Shown here piece after piece: positions 12,350 through 21,719 of a stretch of 41,182 nucleotides of DNA; the first letter of the stretch is position 1, and every line of letters starts with the position of its first letter. A program made the position numbers and the translations under genes. The stretch lies in IMG/VR virus record IMGVR_UViG_3300031999_000070, positions 1 to 41,182 of that record. One strand, 5' to 3'. The stretch comes from a virus. The notes under the pieces are model-generated. The model made no database searches and was not told where the DNA came from. It saw only the letters and a program-made list of their open reading frames with translations.

Positions 12350-15300
12350 ATGCAAACTCGGAAGGCATTAAAGAGCTTTAGCAAGGGTGCGGCGATTGCT
12401 GATCAGGTTTCGCCTGGTGGACCACTAGCCCAGAATGCTGAGTGGTTATTAAAGGCGTACAATGAAAAGCAAGAAGGCGTTCGTGTAGCACAAAAGCGCC
12501 ACGCCATTGCTTCGGTGCAGCCAGTACTGCAAGCCGCTCGCAATAAAGTTGATGATATGATGAGAGATCGGGTTTTGCCCGATGATACGCCCATCGTATC
12601 TCGTTTTGATGCCTTCTCAGTCATCAAGGATGCTACACGCCATAACAAAGACGATATGTCTTTGCGTAAACTGGCGCTTCATCTGGAAAGATTGTGGCAT
12701 AAAGATCCACTGGGTTATTTGAGTGCTGGTGCAATGTCACGGTTACGTGATCACTACCAACAGATGTCTCCACGGTCTGTTGTGGCTGAAGTGATTGACG
12801 TCACCATTCCGAAGGTTGCATTTACCAATCTCCCAGTTGCTACCTTGGTACGTATTGCATCTCAGATTGAGAATCAGTCTGATTTTGATAATGCCATTGC
12901 TCGTAATTGCTTACAAGGCGATGATCTTAAGAGCGTTAGAGCACGCATCTTTATTCGGGCTTTAGTTAACCGTAAGGATGCTCAAGCTGGTCCTACCCTG
13001 CCCTCGTCTGGCTCTATGACAGTAGCTGATAAGCCCAATATCTGTGCGACTCACGGTGAACCAGAATGCACTCTCTGTTCTCGTAAGAAGGGTGGCAAGG
13101 ACATTGCCTCTCGAATTGCCAATCGCATCTATAAAATGGCCGAGCCAGATCCTGATAAGGATGCTGCTGATGAATGTGATAAAGACAGTGAGAAACAGAA
13201 TGAATTGGGGATTGAGGGAAGTGGTATGATGGAGGCACAGGCTCAAACCAAGAAGGGTGAGTCTGATAAGCCAGGGTGCGTAGAATTTGAGCCAGATGTT
13301 AATGAGCAGCAGGAACCACAGCTTAATGTGAGCGAGGACGATGGTTCTCAGGTTCTTACTGAAGATAAGGATCTTAAACAAGATCGTGCCAAGATGAAAG
13401 CAGCCATCACAGCTAGTCATCCATTTGTTGATGATGGGATGAATCATTTTCCCATTAATAACGATAAATTTATTCAACTATCTCTCAAGATTGCTAATAG
13501 TATGACTGAGGTGCCAACATGGTGGCTTGGTTCTCTTGAAGAGCTTAAGCAGACCGTGCGTGACGCAGTTGAGAAGGATGCTGGTAAACTTCCTCCTGGT
13601 CTTGCTAAATTTAAGTTTGACAAGAAGAAGGATAAGGGTAAAGGTAAGCCAAAGTTTAAGTTTGCTCGCACCACTCAAATGGTGGAAGAGGCTTTGGTCA
13701 AGGATCAACAGTATAAAGCTGCTGGTTATACCATTACCATTGATGCAAATGATATTGTTAACATCGTTTCTAAGACTGGTACCAAAAAGTATCAGATGAT
13801 TGATCTTGATGATGCTATTACAGATTTCTTATACCTTGCCAATACTACTAAACATCCGGCAGGTGAACCACCTCCTCCAGTATTCTTTATTAGAGAAGGT
13901 CTTAGATATGCTTGTCCAGGATGTCATGAAGTAAATAGTTATGAGATGCCAAAAACGGCTGAAGACTTATCTTGTGGCAATTGTCATGCTATTATCCCAT
14001 CCATGGCTATCACAGCGGCCATGGAAGTTGGTGCAATTGTAGAAGAGTCTACTCTTGTTGCGATTACCCCAATTGATTTACAGGATGAGTTTGCTGCTAA
14101 ATTTGCTAAGGCAGCTGAGATTATGAATGCTGATGTGGGCACCAGTGGTTGTCGCTCTGAGGCCTATGCTGATGGGCGCGATGAAGTTGTCCTAGCTAAA
14201 GTTTGGGACTACATGGTTGATGCTGGTTATAAGCCCATCCAGATTCAAGGTCAAATGGATATGCCGTCGATGGATACTACAATGCCATCGTCTGACACTG
14301 AAATGCCGTCTGCCGAGCCAAAGGCCCAAGAAGCGGGTGCTATTCCAACGCCTGCTCCAACTACTCAAACCGCAGATGAAGAAGTTATTAAATCTGCAAT
14401 GACCCATTATAAGCATATGGGCATGAATCCAGTTGAGGCAGTTGTACAATTTAAGAAAGATTATGGTGATAAGAAGGATGAGGAAGGGAACCCCATCAGT
14501 CATGAGTATGATCCAACCCTTGTGGTTAAAGTTGCTTCTGAAGTTTGGGGTGTGGACCATGCAGGATTAGATGACTATATGGCGCTTACGCCATCCACTG
14601 AATTACCCAAGGCTGGTTCTGCTAAGCAGGCAGATATTCCTACTCCCAAGGTTAATCAGCAACAGCCAGACGCTGTTACTCCAGAGGATTTAGGCCCAGA
14701 TTCTGATACCAAGGGTGAAGTACCGATGCCTGGTAAGATTAAGACTCAGATAGATCCTCAGGGCACTTTTGCTGACACAGGCACAGAACCTGATTCTGAC
14801 AATAGAGACCCTGGCACCTTTGGTGCTGAGAAGCCAAAGATCCAACATAAACCCACTGAACAATCCGGTGTGTCGTTGCCAGCTACTGATTTAGGCAAGG
14901 ATTCTGATGCTGGCGACAATAAAGTAACCAAGAAGATGGATTCTGTTAGTAAGGCGGCTAGTGTTCCAAGCATGGTTAAGACAGCTGCTGAATTTATGCA
15001 GTGGAATCAAGCTCTACAGCAGGCAGTTGCTCTTTATAATCTGTCCAAGTCTGGTGATCAGGAAGCAGAGCAATTGGTGCAAGAGGCCATGAATCGGGCT
15101 CCAGAGCAGGACGCTGATTTTATTGGTAATCTTTACCAAAAGAGACTACCAGAACCAGAAACCAGGAAACAAGAAATTGCATTGATGATGGTTACTGCTG
15201 CTGATTTCCTTAATAAGGCAAAGAAGACCATACAGAAGGCACAGCAGCCTGATCAGGCTCAGACTCCACAAGGCCAGATGCCACAGGATCAATCTACTTC

Positions 15301-15418
15301 AACTCAGGCACCAACAGCTATTCCTGGTGGTGCTCCTGGTGGCATGCCTGGTGGCAAGGTGCAAGCTCAGGCTTTCTGGTCTTCGTTCACCAAAAAGCAG
15401 CCGGTCCCACAACAGTAG
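12350..15418 (+). CDS. Giant multidomain virion-region protein with two zinc clusters
   Basis: 1022 residues with GGAGATG before ATG 12350. The N-terminal ~220 residues are helical and basic. CATHGEPECTLC (~232-243) and ACPGCHEV...SCGNCHAI (~520-545) are two zinc-type clusters. Linkers are long and rich in Asp, Pro and Gln (TMPSSDTEMPS, TPAPTTQT, QTPQGQMPQ). A helical segment MVKTAAEFMQWNQALQQAVALY lies near 870 and can only be read as a whole on the sequence. The C-terminus is Gln/Gly/Pro-rich. No enzymatic motif found. It is likely a structural or ejected internal protein, from its place between J-domain and terminase genes. Confidence 0.65.
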   Translation: MQTRKALKSFSKGAAIADQVSPGGPLAQNAEWLLKAYNEKQEGVRVAQKRHAIASVQPVLQAARNKVDDMMRDRVLPDDTPIVSRFDAFSVIKDATRHNKDDMSLRKLALHLERLWHKDPLGYLSAGAMSRLRDHYQQMSPRSVVAEVIDVTIPKVAFTNLPVATLVRIASQIENQSDFDNAIARNCLQGDDLKSVRARIFIRALVNRKDAQAGPTLPSSGSMTVADKPNICATHGEPECTLCSRKKGGKDIASRIANRIYKMAEPDPDKDAADECDKDSEKQNELGIEGSGMMEAQAQTKKGESDKPGCVEFEPDVNEQQEPQLNVSEDDGSQVLTEDKDLKQDRAKMKAAITASHPFVDDGMNHFPINNDKFIQLSLKIANSMTEVPTWWLGSLEELKQTVRDAVEKDAGKLPPGLAKFKFDKKKDKGKGKPKFKFARTTQMVEEALVKDQQYKAAGYTITIDANDIVNIVSKTGTKKYQMIDLDDAITDFLYLANTTKHPAGEPPPPVFFIREGLRYACPGCHEVNSYEMPKTAEDLSCGNCHAIIPSMAITAAMEVGAIVEESTLVAITPIDLQDEFAAKFAKAAEIMNADVGTSGCRSEAYADGRDEVVLAKVWDYMVDAGYKPIQIQGQMDMPSMDTTMPSSDTEMPSAEPKAQEAGAIPTPAPTTQTADEEVIKSAMTHYKHMGMNPVEAVVQFKKDYGDKKDEEGNPISHEYDPTLVVKVASEVWGVDHAGLDDYMALTPSTELPKAGSAKQADIPTPKVNQQQPDAVTPEDLGPDSDTKGEVPMPGKIKTQIDPQGTFADTGTEPDSDNRDPGTFGAEKPKIQHKPTEQSGVSLPATDLGKDSDAGDNKVTKKMDSVSKAASVPSMVKTAAEFMQWNQALQQAVALYNLSKSGDQEAEQLVQEAMNRAPEQDADFIGNLYQKRLPEPETRKQEIALMMVTAADFLNKAKKTIQKAQQPDQAQTPQGQMPQDQSTSTQAPTAIPGGAPGGMPGGKVQAQAFWSSFTKKQPVPQQ

Positions 15419-15440
15419 GGGATGATGTAGGGGATTGAAA

Positions 15441-18400
15441 ATGATTACTGATAATAGGCATGTATCCAAGCCATCGGATGGTAAGAAATATACCAAAGCT
15501 GATTTCTTAGGAATTGCCAATAAAGATCTCTGGGCTTTAAAACAAGCTTCTGAGCTTATTGGCATGCGTAGACCACCAGCCAGTGATGATGCATTCCCAA
15601 TTAATACACTGGTTGAATTTACTGCTCCGGATGGTACCACCTATAGAGGCAAAGTGGCATCTAAGGATGGTGACGACTACATTGTTAATACTCAACCTGG
15701 CGAGTCATATTTAGTTCCCCCAGTTAAATTGGCAAAGGTAACTCCAGACGCTGACATGGTTAAAGAAGCCATGCGGCGCGAGGTTACACCAACCATTCGT
15801 ATGGTTGCGGCGTCTAATGTTCTTGATAGACACATTGTGAAAGTTGCTTATATTGGTCGTCAACCTACCGATGAGCAGCTCAAGCACTGGGCATCTGAAC
15901 ATTTTGACCTAGAATTAGTTGATGCCATTCCTCGTGGCAGCCAGAAAATTGATCTAATTTTTAAGATAGCAGCCGAAGATGTAAAGCCTCAGGGAACTGC
16001 CGCTGAAATGCCTGGTGAACGTGGTAAGGCACTTTCGAGTGAAGAAATTCAGGGCACCGGCATGATTGCTGATGCTATTCCTGGTGGTCTTTCTGAAGGA
16101 TGTAAACCGTCAGATTTTGACCCCAAAGCATTAGAAGATGGTGTTCAAGTAGAGATGGAACACACTAATGATCCAGAAATAGCACAAGAAATTGCCATGG
16201 ATCATTTAACCGAAGATAAAGAATATTATAAAAAATTAAAGAATATTGAGGCCTGTATCATTACCTTTGAAGATGTAGTTCCACAACAGTATACTCTAGA
16301 AGAGACTATTAAAGAGGCACAACTTGGTACACCAGGTGCTGGTGAGGCATATGGTGATTTGGTTCGTGCTGCTCGTTGGGTGTTGGCTAGGTTTAACGAT
16401 AGTAATCCCAAATATTATGCCATTCCAGAAGAGACTGAAGTTAGTGGCGAAGGTGATAATAGAGTAGCCAGGTTATCATTTACTCTTAACAAAAAAACTG
16501 AAGATGATACATTAACTGGTCTTTATATTTCACGTCAGGGTACTATTGTGCACGAAGCAGGTCCAGACACCAAGCCAGTACGTGGATTTGTGCAGGTTGA
16601 TTCGGAAGGTAACCTACCATCCGTTATGATCACTGGTCCAACCGGTCCTCATTCGATTCAGGATTATGGGTTTAATCTCCAGGCCAGTGCTGAAATGTCT
16701 GGCTTCAATGCTTGTATGGAAGTGGCTGATAATGTGTTGGCTGAGCATGGTGAATATACTGCCGCAGCCCAGGCAGATTTTGATGCTCGTTTGACCAAGC
16801 TTGCCGTGGATCCTACTGCCAAACAATATTGGCAGAGTGCTTTTGGTGATTATGGTAAGAAATTTACTAGCAAAGTGCCTCGGATGCTTGATAAGAAAAT
16901 GAAGCAGAAAAAGGCATCTAAGAAAATTGCACAAGAGGCACATCACGAAGTTGATACCTTTGCAGTGGAATATTGGACAAATTATTTTGGTAGCAGTGCC
17001 TTCAATGATCGTTGGTATGGTGAGCAGTTTGTTAGACCAATTATTCCAACTAGACTTACTAAGGGTGCTGACAAAATTGCTAGTGATTATGCCGCATATG
17101 TTAAAAAGACCCCAGGTGGCAAATATGAAGTAAAGAGTGAATCCAATCCAGATTGGTCTGGTGGTACTTATGATTCGAAAGAAGCCGCTGAAAAGAGGCT
17201 TCAACAGGTAGAATTTTTCAAGCACAAGAAGTCTGAGGTTGAAGAAACCATTGAAAAGATTGCTGCTGGTCAGCAGATTGATCCACGCATACAACAATTT
17301 GCCGAAAGCATTGTAAGTCTCAAGCAGCGTGCTTCTGGTGTGGTGTCTGGTGGTTATGGTAAAAAATTTAAGCGAGGTCAACCAGACCAATTGGCCGCTG
17401 ATGTATTACAGAAAGTGTCTCAAACCACTGGTGTTGATGTTAATAGTCCCCAATTTGCTCGTCAGTTGGTTGTGGCGCTTTATAAGAATCCTAAGATGCT
17501 GAATCAGATTCAGCCTATGCTTCATGAATATTATACTAAATCTACTGGCATCCAACCGAAACAAGATATTCTTAGAACTATTAATGAAAAAGCTCTTTCA
17601 CCGTCAGCGTGGTACCGTGGTGTTCAACAAGGAATTGGTGGTGTTCAAAAAGGTCTTGGTGTTTTAGGTGAACAGTGGCAGAAATTTAAGAATGCGCCCA
17701 GTGGGCAATTCACTCCACAAACACCTGGTCAAGCCACATTAATGCGGGCCAGTAAAACGGCTGCCGATGAACCACCTACTACTCCAGAGAAGATTGAAGT
17801 TGTTTCTGAAGAACCAGAAACTGCTCCTGAAAAGCCGGTAGTATCACCAACACAGTCGCCAGCACCAGAGAAAAAAGAAATTACAACTGATATGTTGGCA
17901 GATGAGGAATCACTCACCGAGGCATATGTACAAGAATATCAAAGACTTAAGAATGATTTTGTTAGTGCTCCAATAGACCAACGGCCAGCCTTAGATTTGG
18001 CTGTTCAAGAAGCGGCCACCGCAATGCGGAGGCAAAGAGCTAAAGAATTAGCTTTAAATAAAAAATATGAAGAACAAGAAAAGGCAAAAAAGCCATTTTC
18101 TAAAGTGTCTCCCGATAGACCATATGAGGCCAAGGATCTTCCTTTACCAGAAGCAGCTACTGGAAGACCAATATCCTCCGAAGAGAAGAAGGTAATACTT
18201 TCTAGAATAGATGCTGAATTGGCCTCTGGTAAATACAATGACGAATTTGTAAGCCTTATGCATTCCAATGAGCGCCTATTTAGAAGGCCAAAACAAGATG
18301 GTAGTAGCTATAAATATCCATTTCTTAGCGCTAGGCAAATAGTATTAATTGATCCAGCATATTTAATTTTGAATGCTCCTCAAGTTTACCCAGAATTGGC

Positions 18401-20291
18401 TCCAGAATTTGCTAAGCTTGGTATTGCGGTGTGGACTAAGGGTATATTGTGGGACTTACTACATCCTAGGAAGAGACCCAGGACCCACGATGAAAAGGTA
18501 AAAGAAGAGGCCCAAAAACTGGTCGATGCCAGAGACAGAGCAAAGGCAAGAGAATATAAAGAGAAAGTAGAGGCTTTACCCTGGAGAACCCCTGAGCAGA
18601 TGTTAAAATTAGAAAAAGAAATGGAAAGTAAGGGTAAAGAACCATCTGCTCCTCCAGAAGAATACGGTATTATTACTCCAGAAATACGCCAGCAGTGGAA
18701 AGAGCAAGAAGAAGAACAGGCTCTTAAACAAGAGTATAAACGTCCATCATCTGAGCCTCGGTTAGAATTAGGAAAAAGACATCGGGAATTGGATCGTCAG
18801 CTTAAAATGACAGAAAGTATGATGGAACGGGAAGGTTTGCCTCGTAACGAGATAGAAGAAGCTTTAAAGAAGATTAGAAAACAACACCCAGAACTTTATG
18901 AGTCTACTAGAGCGCTACCAGAAGAGAAGGTAAGAGAGAAAGTAGAAAAGAAGGTAACTACAGAAGAAAGACAACAGAAGATCAAGGAAATGATGGAGCG
19001 TTCTAAGGACATACTTAATTGGAGAATTCCCTCAACTGGTGAAGGTGCCAGTAAAGATATGGGTGGCATGACCCTTAAAGAAGCTCTTCAGGCTCAAGAA
19101 GGTAAAGGGAGTCTTGCAAAGCCAAAATTTAATCGTGAACAGATTGCTAACTTTATGGCCCAAAATCATCCAGAAATGTGGCTTAAATACATAGAGGTGG
19201 TTGCGGCTGCCGACGCAGAAACTAAATTTATAAATGAAGAAGATAAAAAAGAACATGTTAGAGCAATATTAACTAAAGAACATAAACGTATTCGAGACAT
19301 TGAATTTATGGAAAAACCCAAGAAAAGAGAGCCAAAAGAGACAGAAGAGATGGGGACTGCCGAATATAAAGATATGATTAGTCATGCCACCTATGACTGG
19401 AAAATTCCATCTGGCCCATTTGCTGGTAAAACCATATCGTCTATTATGTCTAAAGACCCGACCATGGAAGAGTCTCGTGACGCGGATTGGAACCGCATGA
19501 AAGCAATTAAGTGGTTATTGGGTCATAATTATAATCCAGAAAATAAAGAATTTAGTGGTAACGAATTTAAATATTATTTAGAAGGCATTGGTGCTGATAA
19601 AGCACGCGAACTCAAAACCAAATTTATTGATATAGCAAGTAAATTACCATGGGCTGCCATAGAAGTTCTTGAGGGAATGGGTATTACCACAGTACCTCGT
19701 AATTTACTAGCTCTAAATAAGACATTAAAGAGTGCCCTGGAAGAAGCAGAACGATCTGGTAATAATGCGGCTGCTGAAATAATTAGACCTGCTTTAGCAG
19801 AGTTAACTCCATCTACTGAAGCAGTGGGGAAAGCAAGTGCAAGCATGAACAAGAAGAGTGATGCTGGTCCTAAGCCGTTTGCGTATAATGTTCCCGACAA
19901 GGACGACGATGAAGATTATAACCATAAGAAACATAATATGCAACCAGCTCGTACACGCACGAGATTTAAGGTGACGCGTTTATATTCTACTTCATCGTCT
20001 CAGGATGCTGGGTACGCAATTATGGAATTGGCCTGGGACCCAGAGAAGTTTGAGAATATGAGTACTCAGAACATCCAGCATCAAATAGTGTCCTATGTGA
20101 AAGGACTTGAGAGTACCAAAGAACCTCACGATTTTGGTATTATGGGTAGACCCAGAATTACTGAGATGGATCGGGATGCGGGCGTCGCACAAATTAAGGT
20201 TAGATGCAGCAATACCCGTGGCTTGATTACTCTTAATTACACGGATGATTCACATGATGTGCAGTTGAACCCACTTTGTATGTTGCGGTAG
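15441..20291 (+). CDS. 1616-aa giant virion-region protein with DUF5661-like segment
   Basis: Start ATG 15441, six bases after AGGGGAT. Residues ~45-100 resemble an SH3-like barrel (NTLVEFTAPDGTTYRGKVAS). Residues ~215-270 (GGLSEGCKPSDFDP, VEMEHTNDPEIA, AMDHLTEDKEYYKKL) match the pattern I associate with DUF5661, a phage-linked family of unknown function. Two YW segments lie at ~453-490 and ~503-540 (AKQYW...YGKKF; AVEYWTNYFG). Beyond ~770 it is mostly charged coiled coil and Pro/Glu linkers. The C-terminal ~120 residues form a separate beta-rich unit (TRTRFKVTRLYSTSSS...). Probably an internal or baseplate-linked structural protein; no catalytic site seen. Confidence 0.65.
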   Translation: MITDNRHVSKPSDGKKYTKADFLGIANKDLWALKQASELIGMRRPPASDDAFPINTLVEFTAPDGTTYRGKVASKDGDDYIVNTQPGESYLVPPVKLAKVTPDADMVKEAMRREVTPTIRMVAASNVLDRHIVKVAYIGRQPTDEQLKHWASEHFDLELVDAIPRGSQKIDLIFKIAAEDVKPQGTAAEMPGERGKALSSEEIQGTGMIADAIPGGLSEGCKPSDFDPKALEDGVQVEMEHTNDPEIAQEIAMDHLTEDKEYYKKLKNIEACIITFEDVVPQQYTLEETIKEAQLGTPGAGEAYGDLVRAARWVLARFNDSNPKYYAIPEETEVSGEGDNRVARLSFTLNKKTEDDTLTGLYISRQGTIVHEAGPDTKPVRGFVQVDSEGNLPSVMITGPTGPHSIQDYGFNLQASAEMSGFNACMEVADNVLAEHGEYTAAAQADFDARLTKLAVDPTAKQYWQSAFGDYGKKFTSKVPRMLDKKMKQKKASKKIAQEAHHEVDTFAVEYWTNYFGSSAFNDRWYGEQFVRPIIPTRLTKGADKIASDYAAYVKKTPGGKYEVKSESNPDWSGGTYDSKEAAEKRLQQVEFFKHKKSEVEETIEKIAAGQQIDPRIQQFAESIVSLKQRASGVVSGGYGKKFKRGQPDQLAADVLQKVSQTTGVDVNSPQFARQLVVALYKNPKMLNQIQPMLHEYYTKSTGIQPKQDILRTINEKALSPSAWYRGVQQGIGGVQKGLGVLGEQWQKFKNAPSGQFTPQTPGQATLMRASKTAADEPPTTPEKIEVVSEEPETAPEKPVVSPTQSPAPEKKEITTDMLADEESLTEAYVQEYQRLKNDFVSAPIDQRPALDLAVQEAATAMRRQRAKELALNKKYEEQEKAKKPFSKVSPDRPYEAKDLPLPEAATGRPISSEEKKVILSRIDAELASGKYNDEFVSLMHSNERLFRRPKQDGSSYKYPFLSARQIVLIDPAYLILNAPQVYPELAPEFAKLGIAVWTKGILWDLLHPRKRPRTHDEKVKEEAQKLVDARDRAKAREYKEKVEALPWRTPEQMLKLEKEMESKGKEPSAPPEEYGIITPEIRQQWKEQEEEQALKQEYKRPSSEPRLELGKRHRELDRQLKMTESMMEREGLPRNEIEEALKKIRKQHPELYESTRALPEEKVREKVEKKVTTEERQQKIKEMMERSKDILNWRIPSTGEGASKDMGGMTLKEALQAQEGKGSLAKPKFNREQIANFMAQNHPEMWLKYIEVVAAADAETKFINEEDKKEHVRAILTKEHKRIRDIEFMEKPKKREPKETEEMGTAEYKDMISHATYDWKIPSGPFAGKTISSIMSKDPTMEESRDADWNRMKAIKWLLGHNYNPENKEFSGNEFKYYLEGIGADKARELKTKFIDIASKLPWAAIEVLEGMGITTVPRNLLALNKTLKSALEEAERSGNNAAAEIIRPALAELTPSTEAVGKASASMNKKSDAGPKPFAYNVPDKDDDEDYNHKKHNMQPARTRTRFKVTRLYSTSSSQDAGYAIMELAWDPEKFENMSTQNIQHQIVSYVKGLESTKEPHDFGIMGRPRITEMDRDAGVAQIKVRCSNTRGLITLNYTDDSHDVQLNPLCMLR

Positions 20292-20301
20292 GGGGCGTAC
20301 C

Positions 20302-20880
20302 ATGAGATACATGTTGGTTAATGTCGCCGATGGGTCTGTACATGTAAAGTTATACGATCCAAATAAACCAGCTAGTGGCATTCGTAGGGTGGCACCAGTT
20401 ATAGCTCTTAATATAGATAGGGGCACATCAGTTGATATTTTACCATATTTTAATGGCTCATTAGAGAAAGCACATGCATCTGTAAAACATAGTACAGATT
20501 TATTAGATCATATTACCACTAGAAGATTAATAATCCATGTTAGTGACGATAATAATAACACAGTAGATATTGATAAGATTTTAAAGGAACAAGAGGCGCG
20601 TAAACCTGTAGAGACTGTTCCTCCTCCTAAGGGTAATTCCACTGAAATTACAAGACCGGATCTTGAACTTGCAAAAGTATTGGCTACCCAAGATCAATTT
20701 GAAGCATCTAAACGTGGTGATGCCAATCCTCCCAGACCATTTAAAAAATATACAAAACCAGAATTAGACATATTAACTAAATCAAAGCTTATAAGACTGG
20801 CCAATACCAAATTTGGTCTTAAACTCGACAAGAGAGATACCAAAGAACACATCGTTGATAGTATTTTGGGGGCACAATAA
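20302..20880 (+). CDS. Hypothetical protein with C-terminal SAP/Rho-N-like helix pair
   Basis: 192 residues. The N-terminal ~95 residues are beta-rich (MRYMLVNVADGSVHVKLYD, RRLIIHVSDD). A Pro-rich linker follows, then TKSKLIRLANTKFGLKLDKRDTK with HIVDSIL, the usual pattern of SAP/HeH or Rho-N helix-turn-helix units that bind nucleic acid or pack against large complexes. It overlaps the next gene by one base (TAATG). It may be a head-completion or packaging accessory protein from context. Confidence 0.6.
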   Translation: MRYMLVNVADGSVHVKLYDPNKPASGIRRVAPVIALNIDRGTSVDILPYFNGSLEKAHASVKHSTDLLDHITTRRLIIHVSDDNNNTVDIDKILKEQEARKPVETVPPPKGNSTEITRPDLELAKVLATQDQFEASKRGDANPPRPFKKYTKPELDILTKSKLIRLANTKFGLKLDKRDTKEHIVDSILGAQ

Positions 20881-21710
20881 TGGCAGAAGTAGTACCAGAA
20901 GTAGTACCAGAAGTAATACCAGAAGTAGTACCAGATATCAATCCTGATCTATTAATACAACCAAGATTTAATAGCCTGTGTACTACATGTCAGTGGTCTC
21001 ACAATAATGTGGAATTGTATAATTGGGTATCTGAAAAAGCACTCAAGGGAATGCCGTCTGGTCATGTCTGGAAATTATTAGTGGAGCACATGAAGGAGAA
21101 ATATCCAGACATTAAGCCACCCAGTAGACAAGCTGTTTGGACACATTTTAAAAAGCATATTCCACCTCTTGAATCGGTTAGAATCGCTGTTGAAAAGGAA
21201 CATTTTGAGTCGGGAAATAAAGACCCGATGATCAATGATAGAGTATTAGAAGAAATTAAGAAGGGGAATTTTGACGAATATAAAGAATTGTGTGCCTTAT
21301 ATATCAAATTTAGAGAGACTAATGATAAGATATATGAACTTACTGCAGCGTTAATGGCACCAAGCAGGAATGGTGTTTCTGAGTATTCTCAGAATAAGAT
21401 TCAAACTTATGTATCTATGGTCAACACACAGAAATCAATCCTGGCTGAAATTGGTAAAATGCGTCAGGGTGATAAGTTGGTAGAAGTTGTTTCCAAATAT
21501 CTCATGGAGACATATACTAAGAGCATTGTTGCTAGACTCACTGAAGAATTTGCGGCACTTGCGTCTGTGTTACAGAGACAGGGCGTTAGTCAACAGATTC
21601 TAGATGCTTATAATGAAATTACTCACGGTAGGTTAGCTAAGATTATTCTGGACGAGGCCAGTAATGCTATGAGCCTTGCCAAGAAGGAATTCAAGCTACC
21701 ACTTAATTAG
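20880..21710 (+). CDS. Candidate terminase small subunit
   Basis: 276 residues. An N-terminal VVPE repeat (residues 4-19) precedes CTTCQW (Cys34, Cys37) and a helical DNA-binding-like region (LYNWVSEKALKGMPSGHVWK; PSRQAVWTHFKKHI). A long helical oligomerisation-like part follows (KDELCALYIKF-type helices through ~230). DNA-binding N-terminus plus helical core, in the operon that contains the large terminase 4.3 kb downstream, fits a small terminase that recognises packaging DNA. No sequence signature proves it, and it could be another DNA-binding virion protein. Confidence 0.45.
   Translation: MAEVVPEVVPEVIPEVVPDINPDLLIQPRFNSLCTTCQWSHNNVELYNWVSEKALKGMPSGHVWKLLVEHMKEKYPDIKPPSRQAVWTHFKKHIPPLESVRIAVEKEHFESGNKDPMINDRVLEEIKKGNFDEYKELCALYIKFRETNDKIYELTAALMAPSRNGVSEYSQNKIQTYVSMVNTQKSILAEIGKMRQGDKLVEVVSKYLMETYTKSIVARLTEEFAALASVLQRQGVSQQILDAYNEITHGRLAKIILDEASNAMSLAKKEFKLPLN
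20886..20933 (+). repeat. Four tandem 12-base repeats encoding EVVP/EVIP
   Basis: GAAGTAGTACCA occurs four times in tandem with one or two changes (the third has AATA; the fourth ends in CCA then GAT). It encodes E-V-V-P units at the N-terminus of the 276-aa protein and is a likely slippage site for length variation. Confidence 0.8.
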
Positions 21711-21719
21711 TATGACAAC

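Noticed and set aside
12962-13477. 171-codon minus-strand frame in the 1022-aa gene
   Set aside because: Antisense to a well-supported gene, no ribosome-binding site, Ile/Leu-rich composition typical of reversed acidic coding sequence.
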